From: Rhodospirillaceae bacterium
GTDB taxonomy: Bacteria; Pseudomonadota; Alphaproteobacteria; MPNO01; UBA2964
Direction of reading: 5' to 3'
DNA length: 12,761 nucleotides
NCBI GenBank assembly: GCA_002724505.1
Contig: PBOV01000129.1
Span: 1-12,761 of the forward strand
In this document: positions 1 through 7,075 of the stretch, piece after piece
How positions within the stretch are numbered: position 1 is the first letter of the stretch
Layout: each line of letters opens with the position of its first letter
Made by a program: the position numbers and the translations under genes
Notes under the pieces: model-generated
Told to the model about the DNA's origin: nothing
Seen by the model: the letters and a program-made list of their open reading frames with translations, nothing else
Databases searched by the model: none

Positions 1-290
1 CCTCTTGCAATTGGGTAAGCTAGTGATAGATCTGTGTGAATGTAACTACGGCTGAGAAACAGGAAATAGAAAACATGAATCAGTGAAGTTCCAAGGATGA
101 ACCACCAACCTTGTGTTTGTATGCCGCCAATGCTGATTAAAAAGACCGCTAGAGGTGCAAAAAGTACAACTTGTGCGATTAGAAGCAGCCAAGCGAACAC
201 TTCTTGGTTGTGGCTTCGCTTCAATAAGAGATTCCAAGCTGCATGAGCTAGCCCGGAAGAAAGAACAAGTGCTAAAGGTAGCCATGTCAT
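1..290 (-). CDS. EamA/DMT-family transporter, N-terminal part (cut by window edge)
   Basis: The ATG at 288-290 opens a frame of 96 complete codons that continues past the left edge. The product is strongly hydrophobic, with segments at about residues 2-18, 32-54 and 61-80. It contains the DLSLAYPIAR stretch (about residues 87-96), which is characteristic of the first EamA repeat of drug/metabolite transporters. Such inner-membrane proteins normally have about ten helices in two repeats, so roughly two thirds is missing. Substrates across the family are diverse and cannot be predicted here. No good Shine-Dalgarno site precedes the ATG, so the start is the simplest choice and not proven. It follows the interrupted purine permease on the same strand, but a hairpin terminator separates them, so it probably has its own promoter. 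Confidence 0.82.
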   Translation of the reverse strand, partial: MTWLPLALVLSSGLAHAAWNLLLKRSHNQEVFAWLLLIAQVVLFAPLAVFLISIGGIQTQGWWFILGTSLIHVFYFLFLSRSYIHTDLSLAYPIAR

Positions 291-343
291 TCTGAGAAGT
301 ATAACAGGAGAGTGTTTGTCTATTAATGTGGTTTATTTTGACA

Positions 344-378
344 AAAGGGTCAGGCTAATACTATTAGCCTGACCCTTT
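344..378 (-). terminator. Rho-independent terminator after the purine permease
   Basis: Bases 344-360 and 362-378 are a perfect 17-base inverted repeat around one central base (361). The arm core is AGGGTCAGGCTAATA, and in practice the innermost pairs would open to form the loop. Read on the minus strand, the stem is followed by TTTTGTCAAAATAAA, a short interrupted T-run. It starts 12 bases after the permease stop and lies between that gene and the transporter at 1-290, which suits transcription ending here. The A-run on its other side might give weak activity in the opposite direction. Confidence 0.8.
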
Positions 379-389
379 AATATTAGCAA

Positions 390-1700
390 TTAGATAGTGC
401 TAAGGTAGAAAAATACAACGGATGCGATTGCTATTCCTACTGAGGCAATGTTGAGGGCATCGAGCTTACCACTCGCAGCCTTAATGATTACATAGGCTAT
501 AAAGCCGATTGCTATTCCATAAGCAATGGAATAAGTCAGAGGCATCACTATCGCAGCTAGAATCGCTGGTGCGTACTCTGATATATCATCCCAATCTATA
601 TCCTTAATATTGCGGACGAAATAGGTCGCAATGAATATCAAAGCGGGCGCAGTTGCGAAGGCTGGAACGGACTGTGCCAGTGGTGCAAAGAATAGACAGG
701 CTGCGAATAGTACCGCTACGGTCACCGCTGTTAAGCCAGTACGACCACCTTCTTTGATTCCTGCTCCACTCTCTATGTAAGAAGTGGTGCTAGATGTACC
801 TGCCAATGCACCTACTACAGTTGCAGAGGAGTCTGCAAGTAAAGCGCGGTCAATATCTTCGACCTCACCGTCATCCTTGATTCTGCCTGTGAGATTCGCA
901 ACAGAGGTCAATGTTCCTGCTGTATCTAGAAAATCAACGAATAAGAACGCAAAGGCTACACCGATAAAAGTGCCAAGCGTAATACTTTCCATAGAGAAAT
1001 CTAGTGCAAATGCATGCTCGGGATTTGGTACAGAATCAACTACTCCACTAAGCGAGGCTCCACCTGCACCAGATATCCACGCAATGACAGATACTGCCAA
1101 AATTCCGATAATGATTGATCCAGGTATATTACGGTTACTTAACACTGCCATGATAATGAAACCAAGGCCTGCTAGGAGAACTGGCGAGGATGCAATGTCA
1201 CCAAGTCCCACAAGAGTCGCCGGATTATCAACGATAATCCCTGCATTTTGAAATCCTATGATTGCTAGGAATAACCCTATACCTGCACCCACACCTAGCT
1301 TCATGCTTTTTGGAATGGAATTGATGATATACCTTCGAGCTGGCGTCACGGATAGCACTAAGAAAACAATACCTGAAACAAGTACTGCAGCTAAGGCTTG
1401 TTAGTAACTGAAGCCATCACCAAGAATTACGGTGTAAGTGAAATAAGCGTTAAGGCCCATACCTGGAGCTAACGCTACTGGCCAATTTGCCCAAAGCCCC
1501 ATTATCAATGTTCCAACCACAGCTGCAATGATTGTTGCCGTGAAAACTGGACCAAATGCCATTCCAGTTCCCTCGGTGCTAAGAGTGAGAGGGTTAACAA
1601 TCGTGATGTATGCCATGGTAAGAAAAGTGGCTAAACCAGCTAAGAGCTCGGTTCGGACAGATGTACCTGCCTGTTTCAAACGAAAAAGCTTCTCTAACAT
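390..1700 (-). pseudogene. NCS2-family (AzgA/PbuG-type) purine permease interrupted by an in-frame TAA
   Basis: The frame from ATG 1698-1700 to TAA 390-392 covers 437 codons, normal for guanine/hypoxanthine/adenine permeases of the AzgA/PbuG group. Family landmarks are clear: GTSVRTELLAG and TFLTMAYI near the N-terminus, then ALAPGMGLNAYFTYTV, then IINSIPKSMKLGVGAGIGLF, then DFLDTAGTLTSVA. A single TAA (1401-1403, codon 100) sits where relatives have Trp/Gln (GFSY-stop-QALAAV). Reading stays in frame on both sides, so this is a point nonsense change, most simply CAA to TAA, and no frameshift is involved. The fragments are residues 1-99 and an ORF that could restart at a GTG at 1356-1358, which lacks a convincing ribosome site. 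A good site (TAAGGAGAG) precedes the original ATG. The gene lies downstream of hpt, which fits purine uptake. It may be a recent pseudogene, a sequence error, or read through. Confidence 0.85.
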
Positions 1701-1878
1701 CGATCTCTCCTTACATTTTACCCATTACTAGGGTGATTACGCTGAACCTAACACATATGGAATAAGGATAAAAAGTGGGCAAGCACACTCTTATCAGGCA
1801 TTTTATGAATTTTCGAAAAATGCTTTTTTGATTTCAGTAAAATCTGTAATCATTAAAGTATTGTTTGTATTTCTGCAG

Positions 1879-2454
1879 CTAGGGATTTTGTGGTACTCCC
1901 TCTAAAGTATAGAGGGCACGTAATTCACGAAATTGCTGATTGTAATCAAGGCCATAGCCGACTAGGAATTGATCTGGAACTTCAAAGCCCACGTAGTCTA
2001 CAGTCACAGAGGTTAGTCTTCGTATAGGTTTATCTAATAGTGAGCATATCCGTACACTGGCTGCACCCTGTTCTTCGAAGTAATGTCGTATAAATTCGGC
2101 CGTAAATCCAGTGTCAACGATGTCCTCTACCACTAGGACATTTTTCCCCTTCACAGGGGTCCTAACCCCATGGTGCAGCCGAACCGATCCTGATGATTGT
2201 GTAGATTCATCGTAGCTAGACAAACGAATGAAATCTACTTGAATTGGTAATTCCATGCTTCGTATTAAGTCTGAAAGGAAGATGAAAGAGCCATTTAAAG
2301 CTCCAACTACTAAGAGCGGCTGGTCTTTATAGTCTGCGCTGATGAGGCTTGCAAGACGACTGACACATTCTTGGATTTGGGTTTCGCTAATGACGAGTTT
2401 TTGGGTAACCACAAATGACAGCCTAGTAAGTTGAAGGTCACTGAACCGTAGCAC
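1879..2454 (-). CDS. hpt: Hypoxanthine (guanine) phosphoribosyltransferase
   Basis: This cytoplasmic purine-salvage enzyme joins hypoxanthine or guanine to PRPP, giving IMP or GMP and pyrophosphate. The PRPP-binding signature VLVVEDIVDTGFT lies at residues 106-118 with both acidic residues present. The pyrophosphate loop is GALNGSFIF (51-59), the mobile loop SSYDEST (79-85), the purine-binding lysine region LLDKPIRR (139-146), and the C-terminal block YVGFEVPDQFLVGYGLD (154-170). The frame opens with GTG at 2452-2454, preceded by TAGGG six bases upstream, and gives 191 residues. A second GTG at 2410-2412 would give 177 residues, closer to the usual family length, so the start is uncertain. 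It is divergent from the phosphonate operon and sits upstream of the purine permease on the same strand with a 178-base gap. Confidence 0.93.
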   Translation of the reverse strand: MLRFSDLQLTRLSFVVTQKLVISETQIQECVSRLASLISADYKDQPLLVVGALNGSFIFLSDLIRSMELPIQVDFIRLSSYDESTQSSGSVRLHHGVRTPVKGKNVLVVEDIVDTGFTAEFIRHYFEEQGAASVRICSLLDKPIRRLTSVTVDYVGFEVPDQFLVGYGLDYNQQFRELRALYTLEGVPQNP

Positions 2455-2526
2455 CTGTTACCCTAGAGGTCAACGACTGCGCGAATTTTGTATTTTGACT
2501 AAGGTCATGATATTTCGTGCTTACCT

Positions 2527-2532
2527 TATAAT
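2527..2532 (+). promoter_or_regulatory. Candidate -10 box for the phosphonate operon
   Basis: A perfect TATAAT lies 51 bases upstream of the preferred ATG of the first phosphonate-operon gene, in the divergent gap between it and hpt. I see no good -35 hexamer at the standard distance. A TTGACT at 2495-2500 is about 26 bases away, too far. The assignment therefore rests on the -10 match and the position alone. Confidence 0.35.
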
Positions 2533-2583
2533 TGAGTAGTAGGTGTAGTGAAATTGAGAACTATGGATTCACAGAGGAGATCC

Positions 2584-3378
2584 ATGACAGAAATACCAAC
2601 GTCAGTCATTGTGATAGCTGCAGGCTTTGGTTCACGTTTAATGCCTCTTACTGAACACTTACCGAAGTGCATGTTACCAGTTCAATCTGTTCCGATTTTG
2701 CATAGAACGTTAGAGACATTTGACCAACTTGGGATCGAAGAAAAAACAGTAATTGGAGGCTATAAGGCAGAGAACTTAGCCATACCTACTGGCGTAAACT
2801 TACTTATTAATTCTGAATATCAATCAAATAACATTTTACATTCACTAGCTTATGCGCGGAATGAGTTTGTATATGGAACAGATACTATTGTTTGTTATTC
2901 GGACATTATTTTTCAGAAAGCTATCGCAGAGCAGTTATTGGAGAGTTCACTAGGTGACATAATTCTTGTAGTCGATAGAAAATGGCAAACTCGTTATGTT
3001 GACCGTGAGCTGCATTTGATCGCTGAGGCAGAGGCAGCTAATTTCGATGCCGAATTAAAGCTCCTACAAGTAGGGAAAACTTTGTTGACCTCAGATGCTA
3101 ACTCGAACGAATGGGGGGAATTCTTAGGCCTAGTGAAATTCACTAGCCGGGGAGCTCAGGCTTTTTGGGACATATTCGATAAAATTAACCAGCAGTTAGC
3201 ACCAGATGAGCCTTTTCAGGCTGCATCAGAATGGCAAAAATCTTATTTGACAGATTTATTTCAAGAGTTGATAGACAGAGGTATTAGTGTTCATTGCCTT
3301 TTAATTGATGGTGGCTGGGAAGAAATTGATAATCGAGAAGATTATGATTATGCTCAAGTGTTCAAATTTACTGACTGA
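2584..3378 (+). CDS. Stand-alone nucleotidyltransferase (LicC/sugar-phosphate cytidylyltransferase-like)
   Basis: This 264-residue protein has the GT-A-like fold of NTP_transferase enzymes, which couple an NTP to a phosphorylated substrate and release pyrophosphate. The nucleotide loop AAGFGSRLMPLTEHLPK (residues 12-28) is intact, with G16, R18 and K28. The metal-binding motif YSDI is at 105-108, SEYQSNNILHSL at about 77-88, and the C-terminal WEEIDNREDY retains the second conserved acid. The ATG at 2584 is preferred because AGAGGAGA lies just before it; the frame also extends upstream to ATG 2563 and GTG 2548. It is the first gene of the phosphonate operon and is followed after 44 bases by a CDP-alcohol transferase. 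A role in making a CMP-activated phosphonate or alcohol is inferred. CDP-inositol-type chemistry is an alternative, since that enzyme pair occurs fused in archaeal inositol-phosphate synthases. Confidence 0.82.
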   Translation: MTEIPTSVIVIAAGFGSRLMPLTEHLPKCMLPVQSVPILHRTLETFDQLGIEEKTVIGGYKAENLAIPTGVNLLINSEYQSNNILHSLAYARNEFVYGTDTIVCYSDIIFQKAIAEQLLESSLGDIILVVDRKWQTRYVDRELHLIAEAEAANFDAELKLLQVGKTLLTSDANSNEWGEFLGLVKFTSRGAQAFWDIFDKINQQLAPDEPFQAASEWQKSYLTDLFQELIDRGISVHCLLIDGGWEEIDNREDYDYAQVFKFTD

Positions 3379-3422
3379 ATATATTACGTCCAGAAATAAA
3401 ATGTGATTGAAAGGGATAAGGA

Positions 3423-4187
3423 GTGAGTGGAATAGGGTTCAAGGAAATTCGAGCCTCGATGAATGAGGCTAAGATAGCCTCCGACAGACGGAATTGGTGG
3501 ATATGGATTGCAATGCGTCCTGCCTCATACCCTCTGACGTGGTTAGCACTGCAACTGCGTCTTTCGCCCAATTTTGTTACATGCTTATATTTCCTAGCTA
3601 ATATCTTAGCTGCAATCTTTTTTATTACTGCTAGTTGCGAAGGGATGATTTACGGGTCGTTACTCTATAACTTGGGGCTTGTTCTTGATTGTGTAGATGG
3701 AAATATGGCTCGTACTACGGGGAAAACATCTCCTTTAGGATGGTTTCTAGACACTTTAGGGGCTGATTTTTTTTACGCTGTCTTTTTTATTCCTATTGGA
3801 ATTGGAGTAGCACTTTCAGATAATTACACCAGATTTTTCGAAAATCCTGTGTGGTTTGTTGCTTTAGGCTCTTCTACGACAGCATCAATTCTTTTGTACC
3901 GAATTTCCAGGATGCGGTTACATTTAGCGTCAGCACAAACAAACGCAACCGAGCCCAAAAAAGAAAAACCTGCGCTTTCGGCACCTTATGGGATTCGTAA
4001 GTTAGCTTTGGTAATTTACAGTAATGTTATGACGGCTGGAGGATGCATGCTCCCTCTAATTGTTATTGCATCTCTGTATCAATTGGTGGATGTATTTGTC
4101 ATTACTTACGGAATAGTATCCCCGTTAATTATTTCACTGGTGATTGGCTATCACACTATGCGTTTCGTAAAGAGATCTTCTAGATAG
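3423..4187 (+). CDS. CDP-alcohol phosphatidyltransferase family membrane enzyme
   Basis: The 254-residue product has about six membrane segments (roughly residues 50-70, 75-90, 116-132, 143-160, 195-222, 224-246). It carries the family signature DCVDGNMARTTGKTSPLGWFLD, with D89, D92, G93, A96, R97, G106 and D110. The family moves a phospho-alcohol from a CMP-linked donor to a membrane alcohol at the inner-membrane face. The fourth motif Asp, normally four residues after D110, is Ala here (A114), with an Asp one position later (D115). The proposed GTG start at 3423-3425 has AAAGGG upstream. ATG at 3462 is an alternative but has a poorer ribosome site. Lying between a nucleotidyltransferase gene and the PEP mutase gene, it probably transfers a CMP-activated phosphonate head group to a lipid or other polyol. 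That donor is inferred. Confidence 0.85.
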   Translation: MSGIGFKEIRASMNEAKIASDRRNWWIWIAMRPASYPLTWLALQLRLSPNFVTCLYFLANILAAIFFITASCEGMIYGSLLYNLGLVLDCVDGNMARTTGKTSPLGWFLDTLGADFFYAVFFIPIGIGVALSDNYTRFFENPVWFVALGSSTTASILLYRISRMRLHLASAQTNATEPKKEKPALSAPYGIRKLALVIYSNVMTAGGCMLPLIVIASLYQLVDVFVITYGIVSPLIISLVIGYHTMRFVKRSSR

Positions 4188-4203
4188 GACCGAATAGGGT
4201 GTG

Positions 4204-4220
4204 GGGGTTATAATAACCCC
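4204..4220 (+). promoter_or_regulatory. Palindrome containing a TATAAT, upstream of the PEP mutase gene
   Basis: GGGGTTA (4204-4210) and TAACCCC (4214-4220) form a perfect 7-base inverted repeat with a TAA centre, and TATAAT lies inside it at 4209-4214. It is in the 65-base gap before the PEP mutase gene. No T-run follows, so a terminator is unlikely. It could be an internal promoter with an overlapping operator, or an RNA hairpin in the leader. The best -35 candidate (AGGACC, 4186-4191) is poor. Confidence 0.4.
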
Positions 4221-4255
4221 AATGATCGAAACTTATATGTACGGACGATTCATTG

Positions 4256-5989
4256 ATGAATACCTATCGCGTTAATCCAACTGACAGATTATCTGCATTA
4301 AAAAGAACCTTGGATGCTCAAGGCTTCGTTCGAGCTCTGGAAGCCCATAGTGGTCTCAGTGGGATTGTTGCAGAAAGATCACAAATAAATGAATCTGATG
4401 GAAGCATTCGTGAATTTAATGCGATATGGGAAAGTAGTTTGACTGACTCAGCCACTAAAGGCTTGCCTGATGCCTCAATTGTCGGGACAGAATCTCGAAT
4501 ACATACAATCAACGAAATCTTACAAGTGACGACAAAGCCGTTGATTGTGGACGGGGATACTGGTGGAGAGATTGCCCAATTTGAATTCATGGTTAGTTCA
4601 CTAGAGCGTATAGGTGTTTCCGCAGTAATTATCGAAGATAAGGTTTTCCCTAAGAGAAACAGTCTTGATGCATCTGCCTCACAAGAGCTTGAAGATCCGG
4701 ACCGCTTTGCCGCCAAGATAAGTGCAGGGAAATCGGCTACAGTTTCTCCAGATTTTATGATTATCTCCCGACTGGAAAGCCTGATTGCAGGTCACGGCGT
4801 GGATGACGCACTTAGACGTGCGGAAATATATATAAACGCAGGAACAGATGGGATTATGATTCATTCGAATAAATCCCAGCCGGATGATTTGTTCAAATTT
4901 GTAGAGAAGTATGAAGCCTTGTGTAACAGGCTCGGAAAGCGTCCCGTCTTAGTCGGAGTGCCAACAACATACAATCAATACAAAGAGCCGGAACTTGCGT
5001 CGCTAGGTTTTAATATCGTTATTCATGCGAATCATCAGTTACGTGCATCGTATAAGGCGATGCAGGCAACTGCAAAGTTGATTTTAGAGTCCCAAAGCAG
5101 CGAAGAGGCTGATGCATCAATAGCCTCTGTTAAAGAAGTATTCTCTGTAGTGGGATTTGATCGCGTAGTATCGGATGATCGCGAACGATCCCAGATTCTT
5201 AATTTGCCAGTGATTATTCCTGCAGCGGGTAAAGACCCTGTTTTAACGGATGTTCCAAAATCTTTAATTAATATAGCTGGTAGGCCAGTTCTAGACTACC
5301 AACGAGAAATGATTGCAAAAACTGGCATAAAAAAAGTTACGGTTGTTCGTGGTCATAATGGCAAACAATTCGATGCCTATTACAAAAAAGACGACGACCT
5401 AGATTTTCTCGAAAATAAAAATTATGAAGAAAGTGGATCACTTTATTCTCTATTATTAGCCCGGGAACAAATGGTTCATGGCTTTGCATTTGTCTATTCT
5501 GATATTTTGTTCCGTTCAGATATTCTGCAAAGGTTAATTAATTCCGGTAAGGATATTGTCCTAGGGATAGACAATACTTATAGGCATCACAGGCATGAAA
5601 TAGACAAGAAACTCGATTTGGTTGTTACCCAGCAAGATATAGATTTTAGACTTAGGCGACTTGCTCCTCTTGAATTGACGCAACTTGTAAGCATTGGTAA
5701 GAACATCGATATAGAAAACGCAGATTCAGAATTTATTGGTATGGGGTATTTTTCTGCAAAAGGGGTCGAAGCACTTGTCAGGACCTACGAAGATTTCGCG
5801 GGTAAAGGAAAAGGCGTATTTCATGAATCAGCATCGTTTGAAATGGCTTCTATCACAGATATGATCCAAGAGCTTATAAGAAGGGGCTTCCCTGTCCATG
5901 GACTTGGAGTGACCCAAGGATGGATGGAAATCCACACAAATCAAGATATTGAAATTGCTGAGTCTGAACTGGCGGATTCATTAAATTAG
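4256..5989 (+). CDS. pepM: Phosphoenolpyruvate phosphomutase fused to a nucleotidyltransferase domain
   Basis: Residue numbers count from a TTG at 4253; the ATG at 4256 is the simpler start. Residues about 20-305 are PEP mutase, which rearranges PEP to phosphonopyruvate and forms the C-P bond. It has VDGDTGG (99-105, metal ligands), the diagnostic EDK-x5-NS motif (EDKVFPKRNS, 128-137), SRLESLIAGHG (172-182) and NAGTDGIMIHS (195-205). The EDK-x5-NS motif separates true mutases from related lyases. Residues about 318-575 form a nucleotidyltransferase domain with PKSL (335-338) and YSDI (415-418). Its nucleotide loop is shortened (AAGKDPVLTDVPK, no GxGxR), and the usual EID near the C-terminus reads EIH (559-561). 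Such fusions are known in phosphonate clusters, where the second domain is thought to activate the phosphonate with a nucleotide. The ribosome site is weak (GGA at 4243-4245). Confidence 0.93.
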   Translation: MNTYRVNPTDRLSALKRTLDAQGFVRALEAHSGLSGIVAERSQINESDGSIREFNAIWESSLTDSATKGLPDASIVGTESRIHTINEILQVTTKPLIVDGDTGGEIAQFEFMVSSLERIGVSAVIIEDKVFPKRNSLDASASQELEDPDRFAAKISAGKSATVSPDFMIISRLESLIAGHGVDDALRRAEIYINAGTDGIMIHSNKSQPDDLFKFVEKYEALCNRLGKRPVLVGVPTTYNQYKEPELASLGFNIVIHANHQLRASYKAMQATAKLILESQSSEEADASIASVKEVFSVVGFDRVVSDDRERSQILNLPVIIPAAGKDPVLTDVPKSLINIAGRPVLDYQREMIAKTGIKKVTVVRGHNGKQFDAYYKKDDDLDFLENKNYEESGSLYSLLLAREQMVHGFAFVYSDILFRSDILQRLINSGKDIVLGIDNTYRHHRHEIDKKLDLVVTQQDIDFRLRRLAPLELTQLVSIGKNIDIENADSEFIGMGYFSAKGVEALVRTYEDFAGKGKGVFHESASFEMASITDMIQELIRRGFPVHGLGVTQGWMEIHTNQDIEIAESELADSLN

Positions 5990-5999
5990 AGGAGTATCG

Positions 6000-6500
6000 T
6001 TGACTATTAGAGGCAATGATTTTTGGGAATTCTTGATATCACGAGATTACACGTTTTTTGCAGGCGTCCCTGATTCTACGTTTGGTCCTGCCTATAACGC
6101 GCTTACTTCTAATCCTTATTTGACCTACGTACCAGCAACAAGGGAAGACTCGGCAATTGGTGTTGCATCAGCGGCATATTTCTCTGGGGAAAAAGGCGGA
6201 GTGGTGATGCAAAACTCTGGTCTAGGGAATGTAATAAACCCTCTTACGTCATTCAGCCTTATGTATGAAATACCAGTTTTGCTGATTATTGGTTGGAGAG
6301 GATTCGGAGGCCCTGGGTCAGATGCTCCGGAGCACTGGATCATGGGAGAAAAAACACCTTCCTTCCTTGAACTTTTGGACATACCTTATGCAATTCTAGA
6401 TACAGAACTGCATGATGAAAAAATCGATCAACTTTTACAGTCAATTGAAATGCAGCAAAAACCGGGAGCCTTACTTGTCCCACCTGGGGTATTCAATTGA
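6000..6500 (+). CDS. Phosphonopyruvate decarboxylase, alpha subunit (TPP pyrimidine-binding domain)
   Basis: Phosphonopyruvate decarboxylase converts phosphonopyruvate to phosphonoacetaldehyde and CO2, pulling the unfavourable mutase reaction forward. This 166-residue protein corresponds to the N-terminal half of the usual single-chain enzyme. It has GVPDSTFGPAYNAL (22-35), TREDSAIG with the likely TPP-activating E49, the family block QNSGLGNVINPLTS (71-84), and the GWRG...GSDAPEHWIMGEKTP segment (98-120). The start is TTG at 6000, well placed behind AGAGGAG (5988-5994), and it begins 10 bases after the PEP mutase stop. Its stop codon overlaps the start of the beta subunit, which supports coupled translation of an alpha/beta enzyme. 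The paired sulfopyruvate decarboxylase subunits have the same layout, but the PEP mutase context favours the phosphonate substrate. Confidence 0.88.
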   Translation: MTIRGNDFWEFLISRDYTFFAGVPDSTFGPAYNALTSNPYLTYVPATREDSAIGVASAAYFSGEKGGVVMQNSGLGNVINPLTSFSLMYEIPVLLIIGWRGFGGPGSDAPEHWIMGEKTPSFLELLDIPYAILDTELHDEKIDQLLQSIEMQQKPGALLVPPGVFN

Positions 6501-7075
6501 ACTCTCGTTATGAAGCGATAAAGACTTTAATGTCCTGCGTAAAGGAAACAGATGCAGTTATAAGTACGACCGGGATGATATCCCGTGAGCTTTTTTATCA
6601 TCAGGACCGCTTGGGTAATTTTTATATGATTGGTTCTATGGGCTTGTTGTCGTCTTTTGGCTTAGGCCTTGCAAAATTACATCCGCTTAGGAAATTCTTT
6701 GTTTTAGATGGTGACGGTAGCGCACTGATGATCATGGGTACCATGGCGTTGATAGCTGCAGAGAAGCCGAAGAATTTTATTCATATTGTGCTCGATAACG
6801 AATCTTACGAATCAACAGGAGCACAGCCTACCATTAGTAGCTCTGTTCCGATTGGCGCAATTGCAGAGGCGTCAGGTTACGCAAGTACTGTAAGCGTCAA
6901 AAGCTGTACAGAGCTTGCGATCGAGCTAGAGCGATGCTTGGTCAAAGATGGCCCACATTGCATTCTGATAAAAGTAGGAATAGACCCAATACCGAATATT
7001 CCTCGCATAACTTATTCCCCCAATGAAATCAGGGACAGATTTCGATCTTTCCTGATGGAGAATACTGATGGATAG
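6497..7075 (+). CDS. Phosphonopyruvate decarboxylase, beta subunit (TPP pyrophosphate-binding domain)
   Basis: This 192-residue protein is the C-terminal half of phosphonopyruvate decarboxylase. The TPP/Mg motif is GDGSALMIMG (72-81) followed by LDNESYESTGAQPT (99-112), so GDG and DN have the expected spacing. GSMGL (46-50) and GLGLA precede it. The proposed TTG start (6497-6499) overlaps the alpha stop within TTGA, so the two subunits are probably made by translational coupling. The active site of TPP enzymes forms between PYR and PP domains, so this protein should need the alpha subunit. Its stop at 7073-7075 overlaps the start of the dehydrogenase gene by 8 bases. Confidence 0.88.
   Translation: MNSRYEAIKTLMSCVKETDAVISTTGMISRELFYHQDRLGNFYMIGSMGLLSSFGLGLAKLHPLRKFFVLDGDGSALMIMGTMALIAAEKPKNFIHIVLDNESYESTGAQPTISSSVPIGAIAEASGYASTVSVKSCTELAIELERCLVKDGPHCILIKVGIDPIPNIPRITYSPNEIRDRFRSFLMENTDG

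Noticed and set aside
46..285. 79-codon minus-strand frame overlapping the EamA gene
   Set aside because: The neighbouring frame encodes recognisable EamA transporter sequence with the YPIAR motif; this one is Ser/Cys-rich with no family features.
784..1251. 155-codon open frame on the plus strand inside the permease gene
   Set aside because: It is antisense to a frame with clear NCS2 motifs and has the Ser/Pro/Ala-rich composition of a shadow frame.
1798..1830. Hairpin GCATTTT...AAAATGC followed by a T-run on the plus strand, between hpt and the permease
   Set aside because: The T-run faces the plus strand, where no gene ends. For the minus-strand hpt it has no T tail, and the stem is AT-rich, so it is not called a terminator.
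1701..1878. Purine riboswitch upstream of the NCS2 permease
   Set aside because: I looked on the minus strand for the conserved purine-aptamer core and pairing loops and found nothing convincing.
2455..2475. Imperfect dyad GTTACC...GGTCAAC next to the hpt start
   Set aside because: Symmetry is only partial (about 12 of 18 positions) and no regulator or promoter placement supports it.
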